DNA from: Cupriavidus alkaliphilus
GTDB lineage: Bacteria > Pseudomonadota > Gammaproteobacteria > Burkholderiales > Burkholderiaceae
Reading direction: 5' to 3'
Assembly (NCBI RefSeq): GCF_900094595.1
Contig: NZ_FMAD01000014.1
Span: 92,262 to 156,261, forward strand
Length of the DNA: 64,000 nucleotides
The position numbers and the translations under genes were made by a program. Below, piece after piece: positions 55,738 through 64,000 of this stretch; position 1 is the first letter of the stretch; each line of letters begins with the position of its first letter. Under the pieces are notes generated by a model. That model was not told the origin of the DNA. It was given only the letters and a program-made list of their open reading frames with translations, and did no database searches.

Positions 55738-57579
55738 TTATTCCACGCCACCCAGATAGGCTTCCAGCACCGCGGGGTTCTTCTGCACTTCCTCGGGCAC
55801 GCCCTCGGCGATGCGCGTGCCGAATTCCATCACCACCAGCCGGTCGGTCAGGTTCATCACGAAATCCATGTCGTGCTCGACCAGCAGCACGCTCATGCCC
55901 TCGCTCTTGAGCTTGCGCAGCAGCTCGGCCAGCGCCTGCTTCTCCTTGTAGCGCAGCCCCGCGGCCGGCTCGTCGAGCAACAGCAGCGCCGGGTCGCAGC
56001 ACAGCGCACGCGCGATTTCAAGAATGCGCTGCTGGCCCAGCGCAAGACTGCCAGCTTCCATGTACATGCAGTCGGCCAGGCCCACGCGCTCGAGCTGGCG
56101 CTTCGCCTCGAACAGCAGCTTCTCTTCCTCGGCCTTGTTCATGCGCAGGATCGCCGCGCAGACCCCGCCCTGCGCGCGGAAGTCGCCGCGCAGGTGCGCG
56201 CCGATGGCGACGTTCTCGAGCACCGTCATGGTCGGAAGCAGGTGCACGTGCTGGAAGGTGCGGCCGATGCCGCGCTTGACGATCTCGCGCGACGGCAGGC
56301 CCGAGATCACCTCGCCGCGGTAACGCACCTCGCCGCCCGAGACCGGCAGCACGCCGGTCACCAGGTTGAAGGTGGTGGACTTGCCCGCGCCATTGGGGCC
56401 GATCAGGCCGATGATCTCGCCGGCACGCACCTGGAAGCTGACATCGTTGACCGCCACCAGCCCGCCGAACTGCTTGCGCGCGGCGCGCACGTCCAGGATC
56501 AGCTCGCCCGCCTCGGGCTTCTGGCGCACCGCCAGCCCCGCGGCCTGCCCCGGCGCCAGCACCGGCGGCCCGGAAGGCACCAGGCGCCGCAGGAACGGCC
56601 AGATGCCATCGCGCGCGTACTGCAGCAACAGCACCAGCAGCACGCCGAAGACGATGATCTCGAAGTTGCCGTTGGCGCCGAGCAGCTTGGGCAGCACGCC
56701 CTGCAGCACGTCCTTCAGGATGGTGAGGATGCCCGCACCCAATACTGCGCCCCATACGTGGCCGACGCCGCCGACCACGGCCATGAACAGGTATTCGATG
56801 CCGTAGTTCAGGCCGAACGGCGTCGGATTCACCGCGCGCTGCAGGTGCGCGTACAGGAAGCCCGACACGCACGCCAGAATCGCCGCGACCACGAAGATCA
56901 CCACCTTCATCCACGCGGTGTTCACGCCCATGGCCTCGGCCATCACGCCGCCGCCCTTGAGCGCGCGGATGGCGCGCCCCGGGCGCGAGTTCAGCAGGTT
57001 CTGCATCGCCAGCACCGCCAGCAGCACCACCGCCCAGATCAGGTAGAACATCGAACGCCCGGACTGCAGCTCGATGCCGAAGAAAGACAAGACCGGGATG
57101 CCGTTGAGCCCGTCATACTTGCCCAGGAACTCCAGGTTGCCGAACAGGAAGAACAGCGACAGGCCCCAGGCGATGGTCGCCAGCGGCAGGTAATGGCCGG
57201 ACATGCGCATCGTGATGAGCCCGATCACATAGGCCGACGCCATCGTGATCACCAGCCCCACCAGCAACCCGAACCACGGCGACAGCCCGAACTGCGTGGT
57301 CAGGTACGCGGTGCTGTACGCGCCCAGGCCCACGAACGCCGCCTGCCCGAACGAGGTCATGCCGCCCACGCCTGTGAGCAGCACCAGCCCGATGGCGACG
57401 ATGCTGTAGAGCCCGATGTAGTTGCCCAGCGTGATCCAGAACTCCGGCGTCGGCAGCACCGGCAGCAACGCCAGCACCACGATCAGCGCCAGCACCAGCA
57501 CCCGGTTGCGGTTCAGCCGCGCGCGGCTGCCGGCCTCGGCGCCGGCCACGCCGGCCTGCTTGTCGGTCAGCATGGTCAT
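55738..57579 (-). CDS. Fused Liv-type permease-ATPase (LivM-LivG)
   Basis: A 613-residue fusion. Residues 1-335 are a LivM permease with about nine membrane segments and the family motif LLTGVGGMTSFGQAAFVGLGAY. Residues about 359-613 are a LivG ATPase with Walker A GPNGAGKST (394-402), signature LALGQQRILEIARAL in place of LSGGQ, and Walker B LLLLDEPAAGL. In most systems these are separate proteins; here no stop or start interrupts the join, which is a Pro/Ala/Gly linker (VPSGPPVLAPGQAAGLAVRQKP). GAGGAGGAA before the ATG overlaps the end of livH, so translation is coupled. Confidence 0.95.
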   Translation of the reverse strand: MTMLTDKQAGVAGAEAGSRARLNRNRVLVLALIVVLALLPVLPTPEFWITLGNYIGLYSIVAIGLVLLTGVGGMTSFGQAAFVGLGAYSTAYLTTQFGLSPWFGLLVGLVITMASAYVIGLITMRMSGHYLPLATIAWGLSLFFLFGNLEFLGKYDGLNGIPVLSFFGIELQSGRSMFYLIWAVVLLAVLAMQNLLNSRPGRAIRALKGGGVMAEAMGVNTAWMKVVIFVVAAILACVSGFLYAHLQRAVNPTPFGLNYGIEYLFMAVVGGVGHVWGAVLGAGILTILKDVLQGVLPKLLGANGNFEIIVFGVLLVLLLQYARDGIWPFLRRLVPSGPPVLAPGQAAGLAVRQKPEAGELILDVRAARKQFGGLVAVNDVSFQVRAGEIIGLIGPNGAGKSTTFNLVTGVLPVSGGEVRYRGEVISGLPSREIVKRGIGRTFQHVHLLPTMTVLENVAIGAHLRGDFRAQGGVCAAILRMNKAEEEKLLFEAKRQLERVGLADCMYMEAGSLALGQQRILEIARALCCDPALLLLDEPAAGLRYKEKQALAELLRKLKSEGMSVLLVEHDMDFVMNLTDRLVVMEFGTRIAEGVPEEVQKNPAVLEAYLGGVE

Positions 57580-57582
57580 GGC

Positions 57583-58635
57583 TTATTCCTCCTCCTCGAC
57601 ATGCTTGCTCGTCAGCGAGCGCCACAGCAGCACCGGAATGATCAGTGTGAAGACGATGACCTCCTTGAACGCGCTGGCCCAGAAGGACGAATACGATTCC
57701 AGCAGCCCCACCAGCAGCGCGCCGAGCGCCGCCACCGGATAGCTCACCAGCCCGCCGACGATGGCGCCGACAAAGCCTTTCAGGCCGACCAGGAAACCCG
57801 ACTCGTAGTACACCGTGGTCAGCGGCGCGATCAGGATGCCGCACAGCGCCCCCATCGCCGCCGCCAGCGTGAACGACAGGCGCCCCGCCTGCGTGGTGCC
57901 GATGCCGACCAGGCGCGCGCCCAGCCGGTTCACCGCGGTCGCGCGCAGCGCCTTGCCCTGCAGCGTGCGCTCGAAATAGAAATAGAGCGCGCCGATCAGC
58001 AGGGCCGACACCGCCACCACCCATAGGCTTTGCCCCGAGATGCTGAGCGCGCCGACCTCGAAGCGCGCATCCGAGAACGGATTGGTGCGCGAGCCCTCGG
58101 CGCCGAACATCACCAGCCCCAGACCCACCAGCGCGAAGTGCACGCCCACCGAGACGATCAGCAGCACCAGCGTGCTGGCCTCGGCCAGCGGCTGGTAGGC
58201 CAGGCGGTACAGCATCGGCCCCAGCGGGATGATGATCAGCAGCGTCAGCGCGACCTGCGCCAGCATCGGCAGCGGCTGCGCGCCATACTGCTGCACCACC
58301 CAGTGCACCGCCAGCGGAAACACCAGGTACTTGCCGGCCAGCACCGCCAGCCGCTGGCCCAGCGTGCGCCGCAGCTCGGCGCTGCGCAGCACGGTGACGG
58401 TCTCGTAGAGGAAGGTCAGCACGCCCATCGCCACCAGCAGCCAGCTGGTCTGCGGCGCGTGCCCGGCCTGCATCGCGGCCAGCGTCAGCGCGCCATAGGC
58501 GACGAATTCCCCTTGCGGAATGAAGATGACGCGGGTCACCGAGAACACCAGCACCAGCGCCAGCGCCAGCAACGCGTAGATCGCGCCCGAGGTGATGCCG
58601 TCCTGCGCCAGGATGGCGGCGATAGATAGGTCCAT
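57583..58635 (-). CDS. livH: Liv-type ABC transporter permease LivH
   Basis: A 350-residue permease, about 50 longer than typical LivH, with the extra part between residues about 65 and 130 (YETVTVLRSAELRRTLGQ and following hydrophobic segment). The N-terminus DGITSGAIYALLALALVLVFSVTRVIFIPQGEF and the C-terminal FLVGLKGFVGAIVGG are family hallmarks. It ends in an acidic tail HVEEEE whose codons form the ribosome-binding site of the next gene. It is separated from its likely binding-protein gene by 876 bases containing a large palindrome. Confidence 0.93.
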   Translation of the reverse strand: MDLSIAAILAQDGITSGAIYALLALALVLVFSVTRVIFIPQGEFVAYGALTLAAMQAGHAPQTSWLLVAMGVLTFLYETVTVLRSAELRRTLGQRLAVLAGKYLVFPLAVHWVVQQYGAQPLPMLAQVALTLLIIIPLGPMLYRLAYQPLAEASTLVLLIVSVGVHFALVGLGLVMFGAEGSRTNPFSDARFEVGALSISGQSLWVVAVSALLIGALYFYFERTLQGKALRATAVNRLGARLVGIGTTQAGRLSFTLAAAMGALCGILIAPLTTVYYESGFLVGLKGFVGAIVGGLVSYPVAALGALLVGLLESYSSFWASAFKEVIVFTLIIPVLLWRSLTSKHVEEEE

Positions 58636-59511
58636 TGTCTCCCCGTCTTTTGGAAATACCTGCCTGCATCATATGGGGGCCGACAGGGTGCTTGCGTGCT
58701 TCGGGATTACGGAATAGTAAACGGATTGCCTAATGTGGAAATACAGGCAAGCCCTAATGAGAGGTGGGTGGGGGGATGTGGGTGTTTAGCATTGTTGCTA
58801 TGCGGTTGGATGTCGCGCTTGGCGGGCGTGGCTGTTTCGCCGGCGTAGCCGGCGAGTCACTTCTTGTCCAAGCGACAAGAAGTAACCAAGAAACGCGTCG
58901 CCTATGCGGCTGGCAATCCATTCCACGGTGTTGGTGATTCGCACGGTAGTGCTTTCCGTTTGGGCGTGGTTGCCCGTTCGACCCTGCTACGCCATGTGAG
59001 TCAGGGATAGTGCCTTCGATAACCCACTATTGAACGATCCCCATGCAGGGCGTAGGCCGCCTGCTGCAAACGGTATCGCGGGGACGCCTACGGCTGCTGC
59101 GCGGGCTCAAAATGCGCTGACGGGCATTGGGCGCTTGCGCGAAGCGCAGCCGAAGGCGTTGATGCGATATCGCTCGCCAGCCCGGGCCACCGCCCTGCAT
59201 GGGGATTGTCCAAAAGCCGGATAACGAAGGCAGCGGTCCAGACTCACCTGGCGTAGCAGGGTCGAACGGGCACCCACATCCAAACGGCAAGCACCGCCGC
59301 CCATATGACCAGCGCCGCTCAATTTATAGCCAGCCGCTCAGGCGACGCGCTCTTTGCCTACTTTCTGTCGCTCGGACAGAAAGTAGGTCGCCGGCTGCGC
59401 CGGCGAAACAGCCACGCTAGTCAAGCGCGACAGCCAATCGCATGGCAGCAAGCCAAAGCGCTGCGCCCACCAGGGGCGCCATCAAGCCCCAAAACGCCCC
59501 GCTCCCAACCC
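58636..59511. other. 876-bp gap between the binding-protein gene and livH
   Basis: Most of the gap is the 672-bp palindrome listed separately. The 150 bases next to livH hold an inverted repeat TTGCCT-N13-AGGCAA (58726-58750) and are less GC-rich, so livH may have its own promoter here. No protein gene is supported. Confidence 0.6.
58786..59457. repeat. 672-bp imperfect palindrome (two head-to-head repeat copies)
   Basis: The left arm (58786 to about 59100) matches the reverse complement of the right arm (about 59143 to 59457) along its length. Exact blocks are 24 bp (58971-58994 with 59249-59272), 20 bp (58826-58845 with 59398-59417) and 16 bp (59037-59052 with 59191-59206); all three share the same centre at 59121.5, so there is no net insertion or deletion between them. 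Each arm also contains its own local hairpins: 9 bp at 58860-58882 on the left and 12 bp at 59358-59386 on the right. No open frame, transposase or flanking target duplication was identified. Confidence 0.88.
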
Positions 59512-60663
59512 TCACTTATTCAACAATTTCCACTTGCCGTCGACGATCTGCACCATCACGCGCGCGCGCTGGTCGAAGCCGAGGTGGTCGGAGGCGCTCA
59601 TGTTCATGATGCCGTGCGACACCGGCAGGTTCCTGGTCTGCTCCATGGCGTCGCGCAGTGCCTTGCGGAACTCCTTGGTGCCCGGCTGGCCCTTCTTCAG
59701 CGCTTCCGGGATCGCGTGCTGCAGGATCAGGCCCGCATCCCAGGCGTGGCCGCCGAAGGTCGAGACCTGTCCGCCGAAGGCCTTCTCATAGGCGGTCTTG
59801 TAGGTCAGCGCCGGCTTCTTCACCGGGTTGCTGTCGGGCAGCTGCTCGGCCACCAGCAGCGGGCCGGCGGGCAGGAAGGTGCCTTCGCAGTCCTTGCCGC
59901 ACACGCGCAGGAAGTCGGCATTGGCAACGCCGTGGGTCTGGTAGACCTTGCCCTTGTAGCCGCGCTCCTTGAGCGTCTTGGCCGGCAGGGCCGCGGGCGT
60001 GCCCGAGCCGGCGATCAGCACGGCGTCGGCGTTGGCGCCCATCATCTTCAGCACCTGCCCGGTGACCGAGGTATCGGTACGGGCAAAGCGCTCGTTGGCA
60101 ACCACCTTGATCTTGCGCAGCTCAGCCACCTTGGCGAATTCCTGCGCCCAGCTGTCGCCGTAGGCATCCGCGAAGCCGATGAACGCCACCGTCTTCACGT
60201 TGTTGTTGCTCATGTGCTCGGCAATGGCGGTGGCCATGTGCGAGTCGTTCTGCGGGGTCTTGAAGACCCAGGCGCGCTTGGCGTCCATCGGCTCGATGAT
60301 GCGGGCCGAGGCGGCCATGGTGATCATCGGGGTCTCGTTCTCGGCGACCACGTCGACCATCGCCAGCGAGTTGGGCGTGACGGTCGAGCCGACCATCACG
60401 TCGACCTTGTCTTCGCTGATCAGCTTGCGCGTGTTCTTGACCGCCGTGGTGGTGTCCGAGGCATCGTCCAGCACGATGTACTCGATCTTCTTGCCCGCGA
60501 TTTCCTTGGGCATCAGCGTGAAGGTGTTCTTTTCCGGAATGCCCAGCGATGCCGCCGGACCGGTGGCCGAAACCGTCACCCCGACCTTGACCTGCGCCTG
60601 GGCGGCCCCGGCAACCAGGCTGGCCGCAGCGATTGCCAGCAGGCTGGCGCGCTTGAAATCCAT
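59512..60663 (-). CDS. Liv-type ABC transporter substrate-binding protein
   Basis: A 383-residue periplasmic binding protein. The signal peptide (FKRASLLAIAAASLVAGAAQA) is cleaved near residue 23; the mature part starts QVKVGVTVSATGPAASLGIPEKNTF, the usual first strand and ligand loop. Two cysteines in RVCGKDCEGTF may form a disulfide. GGAG stands before the ATG. Its orientation and position suggest it serves the downstream livH/livM-G/livF transporter, although the palindrome separates them. The ligand is unknown; it differs clearly from the LivK-like protein at 27579, so a non-branched-chain substrate is possible. Confidence 0.91.
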   Translation of the reverse strand: MDFKRASLLAIAAASLVAGAAQAQVKVGVTVSATGPAASLGIPEKNTFTLMPKEIAGKKIEYIVLDDASDTTTAVKNTRKLISEDKVDVMVGSTVTPNSLAMVDVVAENETPMITMAASARIIEPMDAKRAWVFKTPQNDSHMATAIAEHMSNNNVKTVAFIGFADAYGDSWAQEFAKVAELRKIKVVANERFARTDTSVTGQVLKMMGANADAVLIAGSGTPAALPAKTLKERGYKGKVYQTHGVANADFLRVCGKDCEGTFLPAGPLLVAEQLPDSNPVKKPALTYKTAYEKAFGGQVSTFGGHAWDAGLILQHAIPEALKKGQPGTKEFRKALRDAMEQTRNLPVSHGIMNMSASDHLGFDQRARVMVQIVDGKWKLLNK

Positions 60664-60692
60664 CTTGTCTCCTTCGGTTCCTGAAACGGAAA

Positions 60693-60723
60693 GGCATCCG
60701 TCCGGCGTCCGCCGGCGGATGCC
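60693..60723 (-). promoter_or_regulatory. Leader hairpin upstream of the binding-protein gene
   Basis: GGCATCCG and CGGATGCC form an 8-bp stem around a 15-base GC-rich loop, 30 bases before the start codon. On the plus strand a run of six T follows a few bases later. It may affect mRNA stability or act as an attenuator. A further 7-bp dyad CCGACCG/CGGTCGG lies upstream at 60856-60871. Confidence 0.4.
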
Positions 60724-60953
60724 CCTTTTTTGGATCGACCCCTCGGGTCAACGCAGGCACATCGCCGGCACCTGCGCTACAACCAGGAACGACACCGGGC
60801 CGTTCCCCAATTTCCCGTCCACGCCACTCCCCCGGAAAGGCGCTTCGGTGATTCACCGACCGTGCGGTCGGGAATGCGGATCGAGTCTATCACAGGGCCC
60901 TGGCGCGAACAGCGAGGATTAACCCGCATCGCCCGGCCCGCCTGGCTTTGCCG

Positions 60954-61715
60954 TCAGCGCACGAAGGCGTCCCAGGCAGTCTTCAGGATCAGCGCGCTGA
61001 CCACCACGATAAACACCTTGCGCACGAAGGCGCTGCCGTGGCGCAGCGCCAGCTTGCTGCCGACCTGGCTGCCCGCGACATTGGCCACCGCCATCACCAG
61101 GCCCAGCTGCCACCAGATATGGCCCTTGCTGGCGAGCAGCAGCAGCGCCGCCAGGTTGGTGGCCAGGTTGACCAGCTTGGTCGATGCCGCGGCGTGCAGG
61201 AAGTCGTAGCCGAACACCCGCACGAACACGATCATCAGGAAGCTGCCGGTGCCCGGCCCGAACACGCCGTCATAGAAGCCCAGCACGGCGCCGGCAAGCA
61301 GCGCCGCGCCGCGTTCGCCCCAGCCGCTCAGCGTCGGTGCGTGTTCGGCGCCCAGGTCCTTCTTGGCGACGGTGTAGACCAGCAGCGCCACCAGCACGAA
61401 CGGCAGCGCCTTGCGCAGCGGCTCGGCCGGAATCATGGTCAGGGCCCAGGCACCGGCCATCGAGCACGCAAAGGCCGCCACCACCGCCGGCGCGGTCGCG
61501 CCCCAGTAGATGCGCACGCTGCGGCCGTAGCGCAGCGCCGCGCTGGCGGTGCCGGCGATCGAACCGACCTTGTTGGTGCCAAGCAGCGTCGCCGGCGCCA
61601 GGTTGGGATAGGCCGAGAACAGCGCCGGGATCTGGACCAGCCCGCCGCCGCCGGCGACCGCGTCGATCAGGCCGGCAAGAAAGGCGGCAACCGCCAGGAA
61701 TGCGAATTCCGTCAT
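60954..61715 (-). CDS. TauE/SafE-family membrane permease
   Basis: A 253-residue protein with seven to eight hydrophobic segments. The family motif at the N-terminus (GLIDAVAGGGGLVQIPAL) and its repeat in the second half (GFYDGVFGPGTGSFLMIVFV) identify the TauE/SafE (DUF81) superfamily, proposed to export sulfite, sulfoacetate or other organosulfur anions. The substrate is not established. The ribosome-binding site is weak. It follows the GNAT-like gene by 89 bases on the same strand. Confidence 0.9.
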   Translation of the reverse strand: MTEFAFLAVAAFLAGLIDAVAGGGGLVQIPALFSAYPNLAPATLLGTNKVGSIAGTASAALRYGRSVRIYWGATAPAVVAAFACSMAGAWALTMIPAEPLRKALPFVLVALLVYTVAKKDLGAEHAPTLSGWGERGAALLAGAVLGFYDGVFGPGTGSFLMIVFVRVFGYDFLHAAASTKLVNLATNLAALLLLASKGHIWWQLGLVMAVANVAGSQVGSKLALRHGSAFVRKVFIVVVSALILKTAWDAFVR

Positions 61716-61804
61716 TGCAGGAAAGCGAAAAGGGGGAAAAGGAAAGGAGGATGGCCAGCAACGGCCGGAACCGCGGCGCCGGCGCACCACCGGCGCAAAG
61801 CGGA

Positions 61805-62341
61805 TCAGCCGAGTACCTTGGCCGCGGGCACCAGACTGCCGTGCCACATGCCGTTGCCGTGCAGGCGGAAGCCGGGCGGCGCGCCGCCGTGGCCGGCCAC
61901 CAGCGCGGGCGCCAGCAGCGCGTGGCGGATGCCGTGCGCACGGCCCCACTCGGCCAGCGTGGCGCAGCAGGCTTGCAGGCAGGCGCGGCGGGCGGCCGCG
62001 TCCAGCTCCGGCCGTACCCACCATTCGGTGGTGCAGGCCGCAAGGCCCGCCAGCTCGAGGCTGGGCAGCAAGGCCACCGGCAGGCAGGCGAGCGGAGCGC
62101 CGCCGTCCGGCGCGTCGCTGGCCAGCAGGCAGATGCCGCGCCCGGACTGGGCCAGCAGTTCGCCCAGCATCAGTTGCCGCGCGCGCGCGTCGGGCACGGG
62201 CAAGGGCTGGATCCGGTCCAGCCAGTCCGACACCAGGGCAGCGTCGGCGCCCTGCCCCAGGCGTACGCGGACCTGCGGCGCGACATGGCCGCCCGCGCGC
62301 GGGACAGTTGGGGACGGATCAGGGGGAACGGTTGCGGACAT
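61805..62341 (-). CDS. Putative GNAT-like N-acetyltransferase
   Basis: A 178-residue protein. The pattern of an N-terminal VRLGQGADAALVSDWLDRI segment, a central strand GICLLASDAPDGGAPLACLPV, a strand WWVRPELDAAARRACLQACCATLAEWGRAHGI and a C-terminal FRLHGNGMWHG resembles the GNAT fold, with weak conservation of the acetyl-CoA loop. I am not certain of the family. The start at 62341 gives a Pro-rich N-terminus; the open frame continues upstream but without a better start. It probably shares a transcript with the TauE/SafE permease. Confidence 0.6.
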   Translation of the reverse strand: MSATVPPDPSPTVPRAGGHVAPQVRVRLGQGADAALVSDWLDRIQPLPVPDARARQLMLGELLAQSGRGICLLASDAPDGGAPLACLPVALLPSLELAGLAACTTEWWVRPELDAAARRACLQACCATLAEWGRAHGIRHALLAPALVAGHGGAPPGFRLHGNGMWHGSLVPAAKVLG

Positions 62342-62658
62342 GGGCGAGCAGCAAGAAGCGCCCGCATTGTCGCATGCGTGAGGCCGCAAGGTGATGCCGA
62401 TGCGGCATGAATGCCCCAAAACAGGGCGAAAGCGTCACTAACGGGCGCAAAGCCCCAATGAAAAAAGCGTTGCCGAGGATCACCCGGCAACGCCCTTTAT
62501 TTATAACGCTGCTACCCGACACCGGGTGCGCGCCTGTCGTCTCCTCGCTTCCGCCTCCATTTAACCTGCGAAAACCGTATATGGAATGTAACGAAGCGGT
62601 GCATCGAGGACAAGCTAGAAAAAACCCTAGCCCCAGAATCGGGCATGTCGACCCGCGG
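62342..62658. other. 317-bp gap between livM and the GNAT-like gene
   Basis: The only feature seen is the livM terminator at 62467-62493. The remainder should hold the promoter for the GNAT-like gene; no clear hexamers were found. Confidence 0.5.
62467..62493 (-). terminator. Terminator of the second Liv operon
   Basis: GCGTTGCCG/CGGCAACGC forms a perfect 9-bp stem with a 9-base loop, followed on the minus strand by TTTTTTC, about 165 bases after livM. Confidence 0.9.
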
Positions 62659-63714
62659 TCACTCCTTGCGCCCGGCGTGTCCGCCGAAGCGCGCCAGCAA
62701 TTCGCCCATGATGCCGCGGCGGAAGGTCAGCACGCAGATCACGAAGATCACGCCGGTCACCATCGTCACCGACTCGCCCAGGGTATTGAACCACTGCAGG
62801 CCGGTTACCGACGCCAGGAAGGTGCCGATATCGCCCAGCTTGTTCTCGAGCGCGACGATGACGAAGGCGCCGACGATCGGGCCGGACAAGGTGCCCAGGC
62901 CACCGACCAGCGTCATCAGGATCACCGAGCCCGACATCGACCAGTGCACGTCGGTCAGGGTTTCGAAGCCCAGCACCAGCGCCTTGATCGAGCCGGCCAG
63001 CCCCGACAGCGCCGCCGACAGCACGAACGCGGTCAGCTTGAAGCGATCGACATCGTAGCCCAGCGACACCGCGCGCGGCTCGTTCTCCTTGATCGCCTTC
63101 AGGATCTGGCCGAACGGCGAATGCACCGTGCGCACGATCAGCGCGAACGCCGCGACGATGATCACCAGCGCCACGTAGTACAACGTCAGGTCATCCGACA
63201 GCGGCAGCACGCCGAACAGCTTGCCGCGCGGAATGCCCTGCAGCCCGTCCTCGCCGCCGGTGAACGGCGCCTGCAGGCAGATGAAGAACAGCATCTGCGC
63301 CAGCGCCAGCGTGATCATCGAGAAGTAGATGCCCTGGCGCCGGATCGCCAGCGATCCGACCACGTAGCCGATCAGCGCGCCGGTGGCCGTGCCCAGGATC
63401 AGTCCGATCTCGGGCGTCACGCCCCACACCTTCATGGCATGGCCGGCCGCATAGCCGGCACCGCCGAAGAAGGCGGCATGGCCGAACGACAGCAGCCCGG
63501 TATAGCCGATCAGCAGGTTGAACGCGCAGGCAAACAGCGCGAAGCACAGCACCTTGAGCACGAATACCGGATAGGCACCCGCCAGCGGCGCGGCGATCAG
63601 CGCCAGCAGCAGCAATCCGTACAACAGTTTCTTCTGCACGCCCTGTCCTTTTCCTGCCTGGCCCGCGTTGGCAGCCACCGAGGGCTGCGTCGATGATGTG
63701 GTTGGTGCGCTCAT
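62659..63714 (-). CDS. livM: Liv-type ABC transporter permease LivM (second system)
   Basis: A 351-residue permease with a 30-residue cytoplasmic N-terminal segment and about nine membrane helices. The hallmark LLIGYTGLLSFGHAAFFGGAGYAAGHAM is present, as are KENEPRAVSLGYDV and GGLGTLSGPIVGAF in the second half. The ATG at 63714 overlaps the livH stop by one base (TGATG), while a GTG one codon upstream is also in frame. It is a separate, unfused LivM, unlike the first system. ATPase genes do not follow it; they may lie outside the window. Confidence 0.95.
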   Translation of the reverse strand: MSAPTTSSTQPSVAANAGQAGKGQGVQKKLLYGLLLLALIAAPLAGAYPVFVLKVLCFALFACAFNLLIGYTGLLSFGHAAFFGGAGYAAGHAMKVWGVTPEIGLILGTATGALIGYVVGSLAIRRQGIYFSMITLALAQMLFFICLQAPFTGGEDGLQGIPRGKLFGVLPLSDDLTLYYVALVIIVAAFALIVRTVHSPFGQILKAIKENEPRAVSLGYDVDRFKLTAFVLSAALSGLAGSIKALVLGFETLTDVHWSMSGSVILMTLVGGLGTLSGPIVGAFVIVALENKLGDIGTFLASVTGLQWFNTLGESVTMVTGVIFVICVLTFRRGIMGELLARFGGHAGRKE

Positions 63715-64000
63715 CACTTCTCCTTCCCGAACAGCCCGGCCGGGCGCAGCAGCAGCACGATCACCATGATGAAGAACACCACGGTCGACGATGCTTCAGG
63801 ATAGAACACCTTGGTCAGGCCCTCGATCACGCCCAGCCCCAGGCCAGTCAGGATCGACCCCATGATCGAACCCATGCCGCCGATCACCACCACCGCGAAC
63901 ACGATGATGATCAGGTTCTGCCCCATCAGCGGCGAGATCTGGATCACCGGCGCGGCCAGCACGCCGGCAAACGCGGCCAGCGCCACGCCGAAGCCGTAGG
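63714..64000 (-). CDS. livH: Liv-type ABC transporter permease LivH, C-terminal fragment (second system)
   Basis: The last 94 codons of a LivH permease whose start lies beyond the right edge. GYGFGVALAAFAGVLAAPV, the family strand IIIVFAVVVIGGMGSIMGSILTGLGLGVIEG and the terminal LLLRPAGLFGKEK are typical. It is translationally coupled to livM through overlapping stop and start codons. Confidence 0.94.
   Translation of the reverse strand, partial: YGFGVALAAFAGVLAAPVIQISPLMGQNLIIIVFAVVVIGGMGSIMGSILTGLGLGVIEGLTKVFYPEASSTVVFFIMVIVLLLRPAGLFGKEK

Noticed and set aside
58786..59457. The palindrome as the two terminal repeats of an insertion sequence
   Set aside because: The arms meet within about 40 bases at the centre, leaving no room for a transposase, and no open frame or target duplication was found.

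Overview
This 64 kb window is GC-rich chromosomal DNA from a betaproteobacterium of the Cupriavidus/Ralstonia group, most likely Cupriavidus. The assignment is inferred from gene content: an atpI-BEFHAGDC cluster followed by parB-parA-rsmG-mnmG, several Liv-type transporters, a Bug/TTT-type binding protein, and a single-chain PutA with a DNA-binding domain. Four parS sites around mnmG show that the right-hand part lies in the origin-proximal domain of a chromosome. oriC itself is not visible.

Left part (1-13.6 kb): the end of an RND efflux pump gene, an unrecognised exported protein built from six short G-K-F-D repeats, rnk, a cadR-type MerR regulator with a clear operator, htpX, arfB, a membrane diguanylate cyclase, tRNA-Arg(CCG), a membrane-anchored dihaem cytochrome c, hemN with an FNR-like site, an orphan Liv-type binding protein, the helicase gene rep and a small glycine-zipper lipoprotein.

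Glycine/serine block (13.6-21.4 kb): a good sigma-70 promoter, a tandem glycine riboswitch and a 15-bp terminator hairpin precede gcvT-gcvH-gcvP. sdaA follows on the same strand. Glycine would be cleaved or turned into serine, and serine deaminated to pyruvate. Next come a persulfide dioxygenase and an OsmC-family protein, probably a sulfur/peroxide detoxification pair.

Middle (21.4-38.5 kb): an alpha/beta hydrolase, a glycine-zipper protein, ybdK with a Kef-type antiporter, a large TPR protein, a Liv-type binding protein, putA with three GTTGCA operator motifs upstream, priA, hemE, a second alpha/beta hydrolase and a CoA-binding protein.

ATP synthase and segregation block (39.2-51.7 kb, all minus strand): atpI-atpB-E-F-H-A-G-D-C with a promoter, an intra-operonic hairpin pair before atpC and a strong terminator, preceded by mnmG-rsmG-parA-parB. 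parS sites lie in mnmG and just upstream of it.

Right part (51.7-64 kb): an N-formylglutamate amidohydrolase/Bug binding protein pair divergent from a LysR regulator; a Liv transporter with a fused permease-ATPase (LivM-LivG), LivH, LivF and a binding protein; a TauE/SafE permease; a GNAT-like protein; and the end of a second Liv transporter. The most unusual structure is a 672-bp imperfect palindrome between livH and its binding-protein gene. No phage, insertion sequence, CRISPR array or rRNA was seen.
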